Source: Ruminococcaceae bacterium UBA1375
Lineage (GTDB): Bacteria; Bacillota; Clostridia; Oscillospirales; Ruminococcaceae
Reading direction: 5' to 3'
DNA: 33,024 nt
Assembly: GCA_002305795.1 (NCBI GenBank)
Contig: DBRF01000013.1
Span: 1 to 33,024 of the forward strand
The translations under genes and the position numbers were made by a program. The notes under the pieces were generated by a model. The model saw only the letters and a list, made by a program, of their open reading frames with translations, was not told where the DNA came from and ran no database searches. Shown piece after piece: positions 1-7,982 of this stretch (position 1 is the stretch's first letter; every line of letters begins with the position of its first letter).

Positions 1-65
1 ATATGTTTGACAAACCTACAAATTTTTTCGAGCCCGCTTGTTCCCTTTTTGCCCCATGAATATGC

Positions 66-71
66 TATAAT
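66..71 (+). promoter_or_regulatory. Extended -10 promoter for the metallophosphoesterase gene
   Basis: A perfect TATAAT preceded by TGC (63-65) forms an extended -10 element 44 bases before the chosen start codon. No good -35 hexamer lies at the right distance, which extended -10 promoters tolerate. A TTGACA at 7-12 is too far away to pair with it. Confidence 0.55.
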
Positions 72-114
72 AAAATCAATGGCACAGCATTATTTTTCAA
101 AAGGAGGCAAACCA

Positions 115-864
115 ATGCTTTTTCTCACCGGCGACACTCACGGCGACTTCACCCGTTTTCGTACCGACATTTTCCCGGAACAGAAGCAGATGACCAAGGA
201 GGACTATGTGATTGTCCTGGGGGACTTCGGCGGGGTCTGGGACGGCTCCAAAGAGGAGCAGTACTGGCTGGACTGGCTGGAAGACAAGCCCTTCACCACC
301 CTGTTCGTGTCCGGCAACCATGAAAACTACGACCTGCTGGCTGCCTATCCCATTCAAACCTGGAAAGGGGGACGGGTCCAAGCTGTCCGGCCCTCGGTGC
401 TCCACCTGCTCCGGGGGGAGGTGTTTACCCTGATGGGCAAAACTTTCTTCGCTCTAGGCGGTGCTTCCTCCCACGATATTTCCGATGGAATCTTGGAGCC
501 GGACGCTCCGGATTTCCGCCGGCGGAAGCGGCAGCTGGACGCCCGGGGCGCCCTATACCGAGTCAACCACCGCTCTTGGTGGAAGGAAGAATTGCCTGGT
601 GAAGGAGAGTACCGCCACGCCGAAGACACACTGAACGCCCATGACCGCAAGGTGGACTTTATTCTGACCCACTGCGCCCCCACCAGTGTTCAAAACGCCC
701 TCAGCAAGGGGATGTACCAGCCGGACGCCCTCACCGATTACCTGGAACAGGTAAAGGACAGCTGCCAGTTTCAATACTGGTTTTTCGGCCATTACCATGA
801 CAATAAGGTCATTGGTCAAAAGTACGTTTTGCTGTACGAGCAGATTCTGGAGCTGACCCTGTAA
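115..864 (+). CDS. Metallophosphoesterase (calcineurin-like)
   Basis: The 249-residue product has the ordered metal-binding blocks of the calcineurin-like phosphoesterase family. These are GDTHGD near the N-terminus (D7, H9), GDFGGVW (36-42), GNHEN (67-71), a THC block and a C-terminal GHYHDN. The family hydrolyses phosphomono- or phosphodiesters with two metal ions. The substrate cannot be told from sequence. The reading frame is open further upstream, but ATG 115 is preceded by AAAGGAGG at ideal spacing and by an extended -10 promoter. The protein has no signal peptide, so it is probably cytoplasmic. It appears monocistronic and ends at a terminator shared with the convergent ireB gene. Confidence 0.85.
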   Translation: MLFLTGDTHGDFTRFRTDIFPEQKQMTKEDYVIVLGDFGGVWDGSKEEQYWLDWLEDKPFTTLFVSGNHENYDLLAAYPIQTWKGGRVQAVRPSVLHLLRGEVFTLMGKTFFALGGASSHDISDGILEPDAPDFRRRKRQLDARGALYRVNHRSWWKEELPGEGEYRHAEDTLNAHDRKVDFILTHCAPTSVQNALSKGMYQPDALTDYLEQVKDSCQFQYWFFGHYHDNKVIGQKYVLLYEQILELTL

Positions 865-878
865 GAAGGACAAAAAGA

Positions 879-923
879 AAAAAGGCAGAGCGAAAAAACT
901 CGTTCTGCCTTTCTTGTTCTTTG
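879..923. terminator. Bidirectional intrinsic terminator
   Basis: A 9-bp stem pairs AAAGGCAGA (881-889) with TCTGCCTTT (904-912). A T-rich run follows on the plus strand and an A-run precedes it, so it can end both the phosphoesterase transcript and the convergent ireB transcript. Confidence 0.75.
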
Positions 924-948
924 TCACGAAACGGCCTTCCCCGAACAC

Positions 949-1194
949 TCAGGTGGTCAGGTAGCTCTTCACCATGGCCTGGAGCAGCTCGTCCCGGTCC
1001 ACATGGCGAATTAGCGCCCGGGCGTTGTTGTGGGTGGTGATATAGGTGGGGTCCTCGCTGAGGATATAGCCTACGATTTGGTTGATGGGATTGTATCCCT
1101 TTTCCCGCAGCGCATCGTATACCGTGGTGAGGATGCGCTTCATCTCGTTTTCCTTCTCATCCCGGACGGTGAAGGTCATCGTTTTATCGTTCAT
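949..1194 (-). CDS. ireB: IreB family regulatory phosphoprotein (UPF0297)
   Basis: The 81-residue protein has the hallmark NPINQIVGYILS stretch and the DPTYI/RHVDRDEL pattern of the IreB (YrzL, UPF0297) family. In Enterococcus, IreB is phosphorylated by the PASTA kinase IreK and affects cephalosporin tolerance. That role is known for the family and not shown here. Start choice: ATG 1194 lies 8 bases after a perfect AGGAGG (1203-1208 complement), whereas a GTG at 1203 would overlap that ribosome-binding site. In many Firmicutes the gene precedes a yqgF (Holliday junction resolvase-like) gene, but here it stands alone next to pheT. Confidence 0.9.
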   Translation of the reverse strand: MNDKTMTFTVRDEKENEMKRILTTVYDALREKGYNPINQIVGYILSEDPTYITTHNNARALIRHVDRDELLQAMVKSYLTT

Positions 1195-1258
1195 TGCGTC
1201 CACCTCCTGATTTGGAACTTGACCCCATTATAAATCATTTCGCGCCGTTTGGCAAGGC

Positions 1259-3634
1259 TTATTGCCGCAGGGACACGCCGATTTCTTCCAACTTCTTCAA
1301 AGCCTTGGCCACGGCGTTGTCGCAGTCCTGGTCGGTGAGGGTGCCGTCCGCCTTGCGCAGCACCAAAGAGTAGGACACGCTCTTCTGGTCCTTGCCCACC
1401 TGGTCGCCCCGGTAAACGTCGAACAGCTCCAGCTTTTCCAGAATCTTCCCGGCTCCCGCACGGATGGCTTTTTCCACCTGGGCGATGGGCAGGGCGTTGT
1501 CACACACCAAAGACAAATCCCGGGTGGAGGCGGGATACTTGGGCAGGGGATGGTAGATCATCTCCTCCTTCTGGGCGGCGTATAGGGCGGCGCAGTCCAG
1601 CTTGGCCAGGTATACCCGAACGCCAATGCGGTAGTTGCCCAGCACCTTGGGGCAGACCTCACCCAAAATACCGATCTGCACCCCGTCCTTTTCCAGCACG
1701 GCGCAGCGGCCGGCGTGGAAGGTGGGGTGGTCGGTGCAGGGGAGGAACTCCACTTCCCGGATCCGCAGCACGTCCAGCAGGGTTTGGGCCATGCCCTTTA
1801 CGGTGTAGAAGTCCGCCTCGTTGCCGTACAGCCCAATGGTCAGCTGCTTGCGTTCGTCGGGCAGAGGCTGGCCCTCTACCGGATGGTACTCCCGGCCGAT
1901 TTCATAGCACCAGAACCAGGGATTGCGGTTGTTGTAGTTGCGGGCCAGGGTTTCCATCATGCTGGGCAGGGTGGTGGTGCGCATAATGCTGGTGTCCTCC
2001 CCCAGGGGGTTGGAGATCACCACGCTTCCCCGCAGGGGATGGTCCGCAGGCAGGTTGATGTTGTCGTAGTATTTGGGGCTGATGAAGGAATAGGTCATGA
2101 TTTCGCTGCATCCCAGGCTCAGCATGGTTTGGCCTAAGGTCCGCTCAAACTGCTGGTAGGGGGTGACTTCGCCCCGGGCAATGCCGCTCATGACGCTGGT
2201 GGGGATTTTGTCGTAGCCGTAAATCCGGGCGACTTCTTCCGCAATGTCCGCCTTGTGGTGGATGTCGATGCGGTAGTAGGGGGCGATGATGGTGTCCCCC
2301 TCCAGGGCAAAGCCCAGGCTTTCCAGGGTGTTTACCATTTCTTCCCGGGACAGGTCAATGCCCAGGAATTTGTTAATCCATTCCACTTCCAGCTTCACGG
2401 TGTCGGGGGTGTGGTCGGCGTTGTCCACGTCGATAACCCCGTCTACTACTTCGCCGCAGCCCAGCTCTTCCACCAGCTGGCACATCCGCTCCAGGGATTC
2501 CGGGCAGCTTTCGCTGCGCAGGCCCTTTTCGTACCGGGCGGAGGCGTCGGTGCGCATACCCAGGGCTTTGGCGGTGAGCCGCACGCTGGGGCCGTTGAAG
2601 CAGGCGGATTCAAACACCACGGTCTGGGTGTCCTCCATAATGCCGGAGTATTCCCCGCCCATGACCCCGGCCACTGCCACGGCTTTGGCGGTATCGGAGA
2701 TCACCAGCATATTGGGGTTTAAGGTCCGCTCCACCCCGTCCAAGGTGACGATGGTTTCGGCTTCCCTGGCCCGGCGGACGGTGATGGAATTGCCCTCAAT
2801 ATACCGCAGGTCAAAGGCGTGGAGGGGTTGGCCCAGTTCCAGCATCACATAGTTGGTGATGTCCACAAGATTGTTGATGGGCCGCACCCCGCTGGCCCGC
2901 AGCCGTTCCCGCATCCACCGGGGGGAGGGGCCGATCTTTACGTTTTTCACCACTCTGGCCATATACCGGGGGCAGAGGTCCGGGGCGTCTACCTTGACCT
3001 TCAGGTAGTTTTCAATGTTGTCCCCGCTGCCCTTGACCACCGGCGGGTTCCATTTCAGGGGAACGTGGTAGGTGGCGGCGGCTTCCCGGGCCAGGCCCAG
3101 TACGCTTAAGCAGTCGGGACGGTTGGAGGTGATTTCAAACTCCACGCTGGTGTCGTCCAGGCCCAGCACTTCCTTGATGTCCTGGCCGGGAACGCATTCC
3201 TCCTCAAGCAGGAAGATGCCGTCCTCGATGGCGTAGGGGAAGTCCCCCTGAGTCAGGCCCAGTTCCCCCAAAGAGCACATCATGCCATTGGACACTTCTC
3301 CCCGCAGCTTGCCCTTTTTGATCTTCACGCCGCCGGGTAGGGTGGAACCGTCCAGGGCCACCGGCACCATGGCGCCGGGCACCACATTGGAAGCTCCGGT
3401 GACAATCTGGACGGGGGCATCCTGGCCCACTTCCACCTGGCATACCACCAGATGGTCGGAATTTTGGTGGGGCACTACGCTGAGCACCTTGCCCACCACT
3501 ACATTCTTAATTTCCGCTCCTTCGGTTTCCCAGCCTTCCACCTTGGAGCCGGACATGGTCATTTTTTCGGAAAAATCTTTGGCGTCGGGGGCGATGTCCA
3601 CATAGTCCTTCAGCCATTTCATGGATAAATTCAT
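1259..3634 (-). CDS. pheT: Phenylalanine--tRNA ligase beta subunit
   Basis: The 791-residue product is full length for bacterial PheT. It starts with the typical MNLSMKWLKDYV segment. An EMAP/YtpR-type tRNA-binding domain follows (about 40-155), then the B3/B4 editing region, the B5 domain with HHKADIAEEVARIYGYD, and a catalytic-like core. A C-terminal FDX-ACB anticodon-binding domain includes the KYPASTRDLSLV motif. With PheS it forms the alpha2-beta2 enzyme that charges tRNA-Phe, and the beta subunit edits mischarged Tyr. The gene lies 23 bases downstream of pheS, has an AAGGAGAAG ribosome-binding site, and should share the T-box-controlled transcript. I see no clear terminator in the 55-base gap to ireB. 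Confidence 0.97.
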   Translation of the reverse strand: MNLSMKWLKDYVDIAPDAKDFSEKMTMSGSKVEGWETEGAEIKNVVVGKVLSVVPHQNSDHLVVCQVEVGQDAPVQIVTGASNVVPGAMVPVALDGSTLPGGVKIKKGKLRGEVSNGMMCSLGELGLTQGDFPYAIEDGIFLLEEECVPGQDIKEVLGLDDTSVEFEITSNRPDCLSVLGLAREAAATYHVPLKWNPPVVKGSGDNIENYLKVKVDAPDLCPRYMARVVKNVKIGPSPRWMRERLRASGVRPINNLVDITNYVMLELGQPLHAFDLRYIEGNSITVRRAREAETIVTLDGVERTLNPNMLVISDTAKAVAVAGVMGGEYSGIMEDTQTVVFESACFNGPSVRLTAKALGMRTDASARYEKGLRSESCPESLERMCQLVEELGCGEVVDGVIDVDNADHTPDTVKLEVEWINKFLGIDLSREEMVNTLESLGFALEGDTIIAPYYRIDIHHKADIAEEVARIYGYDKIPTSVMSGIARGEVTPYQQFERTLGQTMLSLGCSEIMTYSFISPKYYDNINLPADHPLRGSVVISNPLGEDTSIMRTTTLPSMMETLARNYNNRNPWFWCYEIGREYHPVEGQPLPDERKQLTIGLYGNEADFYTVKGMAQTLLDVLRIREVEFLPCTDHPTFHAGRCAVLEKDGVQIGILGEVCPKVLGNYRIGVRVYLAKLDCAALYAAQKEEMIYHPLPKYPASTRDLSLVCDNALPIAQVEKAIRAGAGKILEKLELFDVYRGDQVGKDQKSVSYSLVLRKADGTLTDQDCDNAVAKALKKLEEIGVSLRQ

Positions 3635-3657
3635 GGTGTATCTTCTCCTTTCCCCGC

Positions 3658-4677
3658 TTAGAACTGCTCCAGAAAACGCTTGTCGTTTTCAAAGAACAGC
3701 CGGATGTCGTCGATGCCGAAGCGGCGCATGACCACCCGCTCCAGTCCCATGCCGAAGGCGAAGCCGGAATATTCTTCCGGGTCGATGCCGCAGTTTTCCA
3801 GCACCTTGGGGTGGACCATGCCCGCTCCCAAAATTTCAATCCAGCCTTCCCCTTTGCACAACCGGCAGCCCTTGCCGTGGCAGGCAAAGCACATCACATC
3901 GGTTTCGGCACTGGGCTCGGTGAAGGGGAAGTGGTGGGGACGGAAGCGCACCACGCTGTCCTCCCCGTACAGCTTTTTGATGAACAGCTCCAGGGTGCCT
4001 TTCAAATCGCTCATGGTGATGTTCTTGTCCACCACCAGGCCCTCGATTTGATGGAACACCGGGGAGTGGGTGGCGTCCAGGGCGTCGGAGCGGTACACCC
4101 GGCCGGGGCTGATGACCCGGATGGGGGGCTTGCGCTGCTCCATGGTGCGGATCTGCACCGGGCTGGTCTGGGTGCGCAGCAGGGTGTTTTCGGTGATATA
4201 GAAGGTGTCCTGGGTGTCCCGGGCGGGGTGGTTTTTGGGGATGTTCAACGCTTCAAAGTTGTAGTAGTCCAGCTCCACTTCCGGGCCGTCCACCACATCG
4301 AACCCCATGCCCAAAAAGATTTCCTTGATTTCGTCCATCACCAGGGTCAGGGGGTGCTTTTTGCCCAAATCAAACTTCCTGCCGGGCATGGTCACGTCCA
4401 AGGTTTCCGCCTGAATCTGTTCCTGAAGCTGCTTTTCCTTCAGCTGCTGCTGGGCGGCGGCGATGGCTTGCTCCAGCTCGCTGCGGATCTGGTTGGCCAG
4501 CTGACCAATTACCGGCCGTTCCTCGGCGGAGAGTTTGCCCATCTGCTTTAAGAAAGAGGTGAGTTCTCCCTTTTTGCCCAAGAATTTTACCTTGATGTCC
4601 TCCACTGCCCGGCTGTTTTCCGCCTGGGCGATGGCGGAAAGGGCCTGGGTGCGGATCTGTTCCAACGCTTCTTTCAT
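3658..4677 (-). CDS. pheS: Phenylalanine--tRNA ligase alpha subunit
   Basis: The 339-residue product matches the usual PheS length. A coiled-coil N-terminal arm (about 1-90) is followed by the class II catalytic core. Visible core motifs are DYYNFEALNIPKNHPARD, the TSPVQIRTM block, the GRVYRSDALDATHSPVFHQ block and the C-terminal GMGLERVVMRRF (class II motif 3). A four-Cys cluster (CFACHGKGCRLC, two CxxC pairs) occurs in the core and is common in clostridial PheS proteins. The subunit activates Phe and attaches it to tRNA-Phe. ATG 4677 was chosen over an upstream in-frame Met because GGGAGGA sits just upstream and the length fits. It is the first gene of the T-box-regulated pheS-pheT operon. 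Confidence 0.97.
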   Translation of the reverse strand: MKEALEQIRTQALSAIAQAENSRAVEDIKVKFLGKKGELTSFLKQMGKLSAEERPVIGQLANQIRSELEQAIAAAQQQLKEKQLQEQIQAETLDVTMPGRKFDLGKKHPLTLVMDEIKEIFLGMGFDVVDGPEVELDYYNFEALNIPKNHPARDTQDTFYITENTLLRTQTSPVQIRTMEQRKPPIRVISPGRVYRSDALDATHSPVFHQIEGLVVDKNITMSDLKGTLELFIKKLYGEDSVVRFRPHHFPFTEPSAETDVMCFACHGKGCRLCKGEGWIEILGAGMVHPKVLENCGIDPEEYSGFAFGMGLERVVMRRFGIDDIRLFFENDKRFLEQF

Positions 4678-4714
4678 GAAGGTTCCTCCCAATCAATTTT
4701 GGTTGCCAGCAAAA

Positions 4715-5003
4715 AAGGGCAGAAAAAAACGTCCCTTTTCCAAAAAGGGACGAGTGCTGTCAAGCCCGCGGTACCACCCAAATTCACAGCCAAACCTGCT
4801 GTGCGCTTCGTTTCAGCCCGGTAACGGGGGCAGGCCGTTTGCGCCTACTGGGGAAAACACCCGTTCAGCCAACCGCTCTTTGAGGGAACCGGCGCCCCTT
4901 CCCCTCAGCCGCCTTTCAGCCGGGGGCGGATGTCTCTGGCAGGGGAAGCAGGTGGGCGCTTTTTCTCAAGTCACTGCGTGTAGTTCGTGGATATAGCTTT
5001 GCA
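4715..5003 (-). promoter_or_regulatory. T-box leader (tRNA-Phe responsive) with terminator
   Basis: Read on the minus strand, the leader contains the near-invariant T-box core GGTGGTACCGCG at about 4767-4778. A strong terminator follows: GTCCCTTTTTGG pairs with AAAAGGGAC (about 4729-4751) and runs into seven T residues. The UGGU of the core would pair with an ACCA tRNA end. Uncharged tRNA-Phe is expected to stabilise the antiterminator and switch on pheS-pheT. The expected specifier codon is UUC, and UUC occurs more than once in the upstream stems (for example near 4885-4891). I could not assign the specifier loop with confidence. Confidence 0.92.
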
Positions 5004-5008
5004 AAAAC

Positions 5009-5037
5009 AGTATAGCAAACTGCTTTCCGGATTGCAA
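5009..5037 (-). promoter_or_regulatory. Promoter of the T-box / pheST operon
   Basis: On the minus strand a TTGCAA -35 (5037-5032) and a TATACT -10 (5014-5009) are separated by exactly 17 bases, immediately before the T-box leader. The -35 lies inside one arm of an inverted repeat shared with the divergent promoter. Confidence 0.7.
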
Positions 5038-5069
5038 GGGGCAAAATGCAAAAATCGGTTGCAATCCGG
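5027..5069. repeat. 11-bp inverted repeat holding both divergent -35 boxes
   Basis: CCGGATTGCAA (5027-5037) and TTGCAATCCGG (5059-5069) are perfect reverse complements separated by 21 bases. Each arm contains the TTGCAA -35 hexamer of one of the two divergent promoters, so the two promoters have the same sequence from the -35 into the spacer. Confidence 0.8.
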
Positions 5070-5087
5070 CTCCTGTTTGACTATAAT
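5059..5087 (+). promoter_or_regulatory. Promoter of the DUF6106-like membrane protein gene
   Basis: TTGCAA (5059-5064), a 17-base spacer and a perfect TATAAT (5082-5087) lie about 50 bases upstream of the ATG at 5140. It is the divergent partner of the pheST promoter. Confidence 0.75.
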
Positions 5088-5139
5088 AAAGATTAACAAG
5101 TGATTTTGGGGAGTTTTTCCCCGGCAAGGAAGGTACTTT

Positions 5140-5682
5140 ATGGATATTTTTCACGAACAATTAGTCAAGCACCACCGCACCGCCGGCGATTACGTCAAGA
5201 TTGTGGGCATTATCGTGGGGGCGCTGCTGCTGTTTTTGATTTTGGTGGTAGCGGTTCCCGTGCTGGTGGGTTCCGCCGTGGGGATGCTCTCCTCCATCTG
5301 CCTGCTGGTGGGGGTGGCGGTGCTGTTTTGCGCCTACTACCTGATTGTCAATACCGGCATCGAGTACGAATACATCCTCACCAACAACGATCTGGACATT
5401 GACAAAATCATCGGCAAACGCAAGCGCCGCCGGCTGCTGACGGTGAAGGTGAACACCTTTGAGGATTTCGGCATCTACCGTCCGGAGGACCATCGGGAGC
5501 GGGGTTACACCAGCACCGTCCTCTGCTGCGGCATCAGCCCCGGCGCCGGGGACCCCTATTTTGCCGTGTTTGAACACGCCTCTTTCGGCAAAACCCTGTT
5601 GATCTTCAACCCCGACGACAAAATCCTGGAGGGGCTGAAAAAGAACATCAAGCCCTGGATTCTCTCCAAAAGCAAAAAGTAA
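5140..5682 (+). CDS. Small two-helix membrane protein, DUF6106-like
   Basis: The 180-residue protein has a short N-terminal helix, two adjacent hydrophobic membrane segments (about 20-45 and 47-70), then a soluble domain. The soluble part begins with NTGIEYEYILTNNDLDIDKIIGKRKRRR, shown here in pieces: an EYEYILTNNDLDIDKI block followed by a basic GKRKRRR patch. The pattern resembles small clostridial membrane proteins grouped as DUF6106, whose function is unknown. The family assignment is from memory. ATG 5140 has AAGGAAGG upstream and a strong promoter. The basic patch after the membrane segments suggests that the C-terminal domain faces the cytoplasm. Confidence 0.75.
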   Translation: MDIFHEQLVKHHRTAGDYVKIVGIIVGALLLFLILVVAVPVLVGSAVGMLSSICLLVGVAVLFCAYYLIVNTGIEYEYILTNNDLDIDKIIGKRKRRRLLTVKVNTFEDFGIYRPEDHRERGYTSTVLCCGISPGAGDPYFAVFEHASFGKTLLIFNPDDKILEGLKKNIKPWILSKSKK

Positions 5683-5733
5683 ACCGGCTTTTTGGAAGGA
5701 ATTTGGGCTGCAAACCCTGATTTTTGGAATCTC

Positions 5734-5759
5734 TGCCCGCCTGGCACACCGGGCGGGCA
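5734..5759 (+). other. GC-rich hairpin between the membrane protein and nnr genes
   Basis: TGCCCGCC (5734-5741) and GGCGGGCA (5752-5759) form an 8-bp stem. No real T-run follows, so it is a weak terminator at best. It may instead be a processing or stabilising hairpin ahead of the nnr ribosome-binding site (GGGAGGT at about 5770). Confidence 0.4.
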
Positions 5760-5783
5760 CTCTTATCCCGGGAGGTAAACGGC

Positions 5784-7325
5784 ATGGTCGTGACGGTAGA
5801 ACAAATGAAGCGGCTGGAAAAAAAGACGGTGGAGCTGGGCAGCTCCTACCTCCAGCTTATGGAGCAGGCGGGAAGCGCCGCCGCCAACCTGTTGGTGGAG
5901 CGGTACTTTCTCATCGGCAAGCAGGTGGTGATTCTCACCGGCAGCGGAAACAACGGGGGAGACGGCTATGTCATCGCCCGGAAGCTGATGCAGCGGGGGG
6001 CCCAGGTCACGGTGGTTCTCTGCAAGGGAACGCCCTCCACCCAGGAAAGCCAGGAAAACTTCCGGCGGCTGGACCGCAGCGAAATCCGGGTGTTGGACGC
6101 CGAAAAACAGCCCAACCTCTCCTACCAGGCCCTTCGGGAAGGGGATTTTCTCGTTGACTGCATCTTCGGTACCGGGTTCCACGGGGCGGTTCGGGGCACG
6201 GCTTTGGAGGTGTTAAACCAAGCCAACCGCTGCGGCGGGGTGAAGGTGGCGGTGGATTTGCCCAGCGGCCTGTCCGGGGACAGCGGGGAGGTGGCTGGGG
6301 AGTTTTTCCACGCCGATTTGACCATTGCCTTAGGGGAAAAGAAGCCGGTCCACGTCACCATGCCAGCCGCCGGGGGCTGCGGGGAGATTGTCACCGTGGA
6401 CATCGGCATTCCCAAAGCCGCCTATGAGGGCATCGAGACCCATCACGGCCAGCTCACCAAGGAGCTGTTTGCCCGGCTGGGACTGCCCCCGGTGCGGGAA
6501 GCGGAAAGCAATAAGGGCACCTACGGCAAGCTGCTGCTGATCTGCGGCAGCGTGGGAATGGGGGGCGCCGCCCTGATGGCCACCCGGGCCGCCCTGCGCT
6601 GCGGGGCAGGTTTGGTGAAACTGGCCACGGTGGAGCAGAACCTGTTTGCCGCCTACCCCCATTTCCCCGAAGCGGTGACCATCCCCTTAAAAGCCGGGGA
6701 GGACGGCACCATTTCCAAAGCCGAAATCCCCCGGCTGCTGGCAGAGGCCAAGAACGCTGCCGCCGTGGTGTTTGGCTGCGGGCTGAACCAGAGCCCGGCT
6801 TTGGAGGAGCTGCTCCGGCAGCTGCTGGAACACTGCACCGCCCCTCTGCTGATTGACGCCGATGGCATAAACCTTCTTGCCAAGCACATAGAATGGCTTA
6901 ACCATCGCCGTGGGCCGGTGATCCTCACCCCCCATCCCGGGGAAATGGCTCGGCTTTGCGGCAAAACCATCGCTCAGATTCAGCAGGATCGGGAGCAGAC
7001 GGCCCTGTCCTTCGTCCGGGAATACCCGGTGGTGCTGGTGCTCAAAGGCCATAAGACCCTGGTATACGACCCGGCAGGGTGGCTGTGGGAAAACACCACC
7101 GGCAATCCCGGCATGGCCCGTGGGGGCAGCGGGGATGTGCTGGCGGGGATGATCGGCTCCTTTTTGGTGCAGCCCGGCTATACTCCCGGACAGGCGGCGG
7201 CCTTTGGGGTGTACCTGCACGGCTTGGCCGGGGATTTGGCGGCGGCGAAATATAGCCAGTACGCCATGCTCCCCACCGATTTGATTGAGGCACTTCCGGA
7301 GGCGTTTCTGAGCATCCTTTCCTGA
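5784..7325 (+). CDS. nnr: Bifunctional NAD(P)H-hydrate epimerase/dehydratase
   Basis: The 513-residue product fuses the two NAD(P)H-hydrate repair enzymes. The N-terminal YjeF_N epimerase domain (about 1-215) carries GSGNNGGDGYVIARKL. The C-terminal ribokinase-like dehydratase domain (about 225-510) carries LTPHPGEMARL and the GGSGDVLAGMIGSF motif. The epimerase interconverts the R and S hydrates. The dehydratase uses ADP or ATP to restore NAD(P)H from the S form. ATG 5784 was chosen because GGGAGGT precedes it at good spacing. In many clostridia this gene lies near acpS or alr, but here the next gene is a membrane-anchored unknown that begins within a few bases. Confidence 0.95.
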   Translation: MVVTVEQMKRLEKKTVELGSSYLQLMEQAGSAAANLLVERYFLIGKQVVILTGSGNNGGDGYVIARKLMQRGAQVTVVLCKGTPSTQESQENFRRLDRSEIRVLDAEKQPNLSYQALREGDFLVDCIFGTGFHGAVRGTALEVLNQANRCGGVKVAVDLPSGLSGDSGEVAGEFFHADLTIALGEKKPVHVTMPAAGGCGEIVTVDIGIPKAAYEGIETHHGQLTKELFARLGLPPVREAESNKGTYGKLLLICGSVGMGGAALMATRAALRCGAGLVKLATVEQNLFAAYPHFPEAVTIPLKAGEDGTISKAEIPRLLAEAKNAAAVVFGCGLNQSPALEELLRQLLEHCTAPLLIDADGINLLAKHIEWLNHRRGPVILTPHPGEMARLCGKTIAQIQQDREQTALSFVREYPVVLVLKGHKTLVYDPAGWLWENTTGNPGMARGGSGDVLAGMIGSFLVQPGYTPGQAAAFGVYLHGLAGDLAAAKYSQYAMLPTDLIEALPEAFLSILS

Positions 7326-7335
7326 GGTGATTGGA

Positions 7336-7908
7336 TTGAACCATGCCCATTCTCATTCCGCCCGCAAGCACAAGAAACTTTGGTTGGTGCTGGCAGGAGC
7401 GGCAGCCCTGGCAGCAGGGATTACCCTGCTGGTCCTTTGGCTCACCCGCCCTGCTGCGCCAGTGTCCACCCAGGGAGCCCTGGATGGGGACACCCCCTTT
7501 ACCTGCACGGTAAACCTCCACACTGGGGACTTTGACGCCACCGGCACCCTGGAGCGTACCCAGCCGGGGCAGTACCGTTTGACCCTGTCCCAGCCCCAGG
7601 AGCTGGAAGGGCTGGTGGCAGAGTACGGAGAGGAAGGGCTGACCCTTTCCTTCCACGGCTTGGAATTTGCCGCCGGTCTGGAAGGGCTCAACCCCAAAAA
7701 CCTGGCGGCGGTGCTGCCCATGCTTTGGGAAGCCTGCTGCACCCCGGAGGGACTGACCTGGGAGGGGGACACCCTTTCCGGCGCCATCGGGGATGCGGAG
7801 TTCACCGCCCTTTGCAGCGGGGAAGGGGGCTTGTCGGAATTTGCGGTGGAGGACTACCACCTCACCGGCACCGTCACCGACTTCACCTGGCTTTCGGCCT
7901 CGGAATAA
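7336..7908 (+). CDS. Membrane-anchored extracytoplasmic protein, unknown
   Basis: The product of about 190 residues has a His- and Lys-rich N-terminus (NHAHSHSARKHKK), a hydrophobic anchor (about 16-38) and an extracytoplasmic acidic domain. That domain starts with repeated strand-like segments such as GALDGDTPFTCTVNLHTGDF. The architecture is that of an anchored surface protein resembling LolA/LppX-like beta folds, but I do not recognise the family. Start: no ATG fits. TTG 7336 lies 6 bases after GAGGTG, whereas the in-frame GTG 7327 has no ribosome-binding site. The ribosome-binding site overlaps the nnr stop codon, so translation is probably coupled to nnr. Confidence 0.7.
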   Translation: MNHAHSHSARKHKKLWLVLAGAAALAAGITLLVLWLTRPAAPVSTQGALDGDTPFTCTVNLHTGDFDATGTLERTQPGQYRLTLSQPQELEGLVAEYGEEGLTLSFHGLEFAAGLEGLNPKNLAAVLPMLWEACCTPEGLTWEGDTLSGAIGDAEFTALCSGEGGLSEFAVEDYHLTGTVTDFTWLSASE

Positions 7909-7982
7909 ACTTCCGCTGTCCCCTCTGAAAACTGTTAGGGGGAAAGCACCTTGCAATCCGCAAAAAAGGACGTATAACTACT

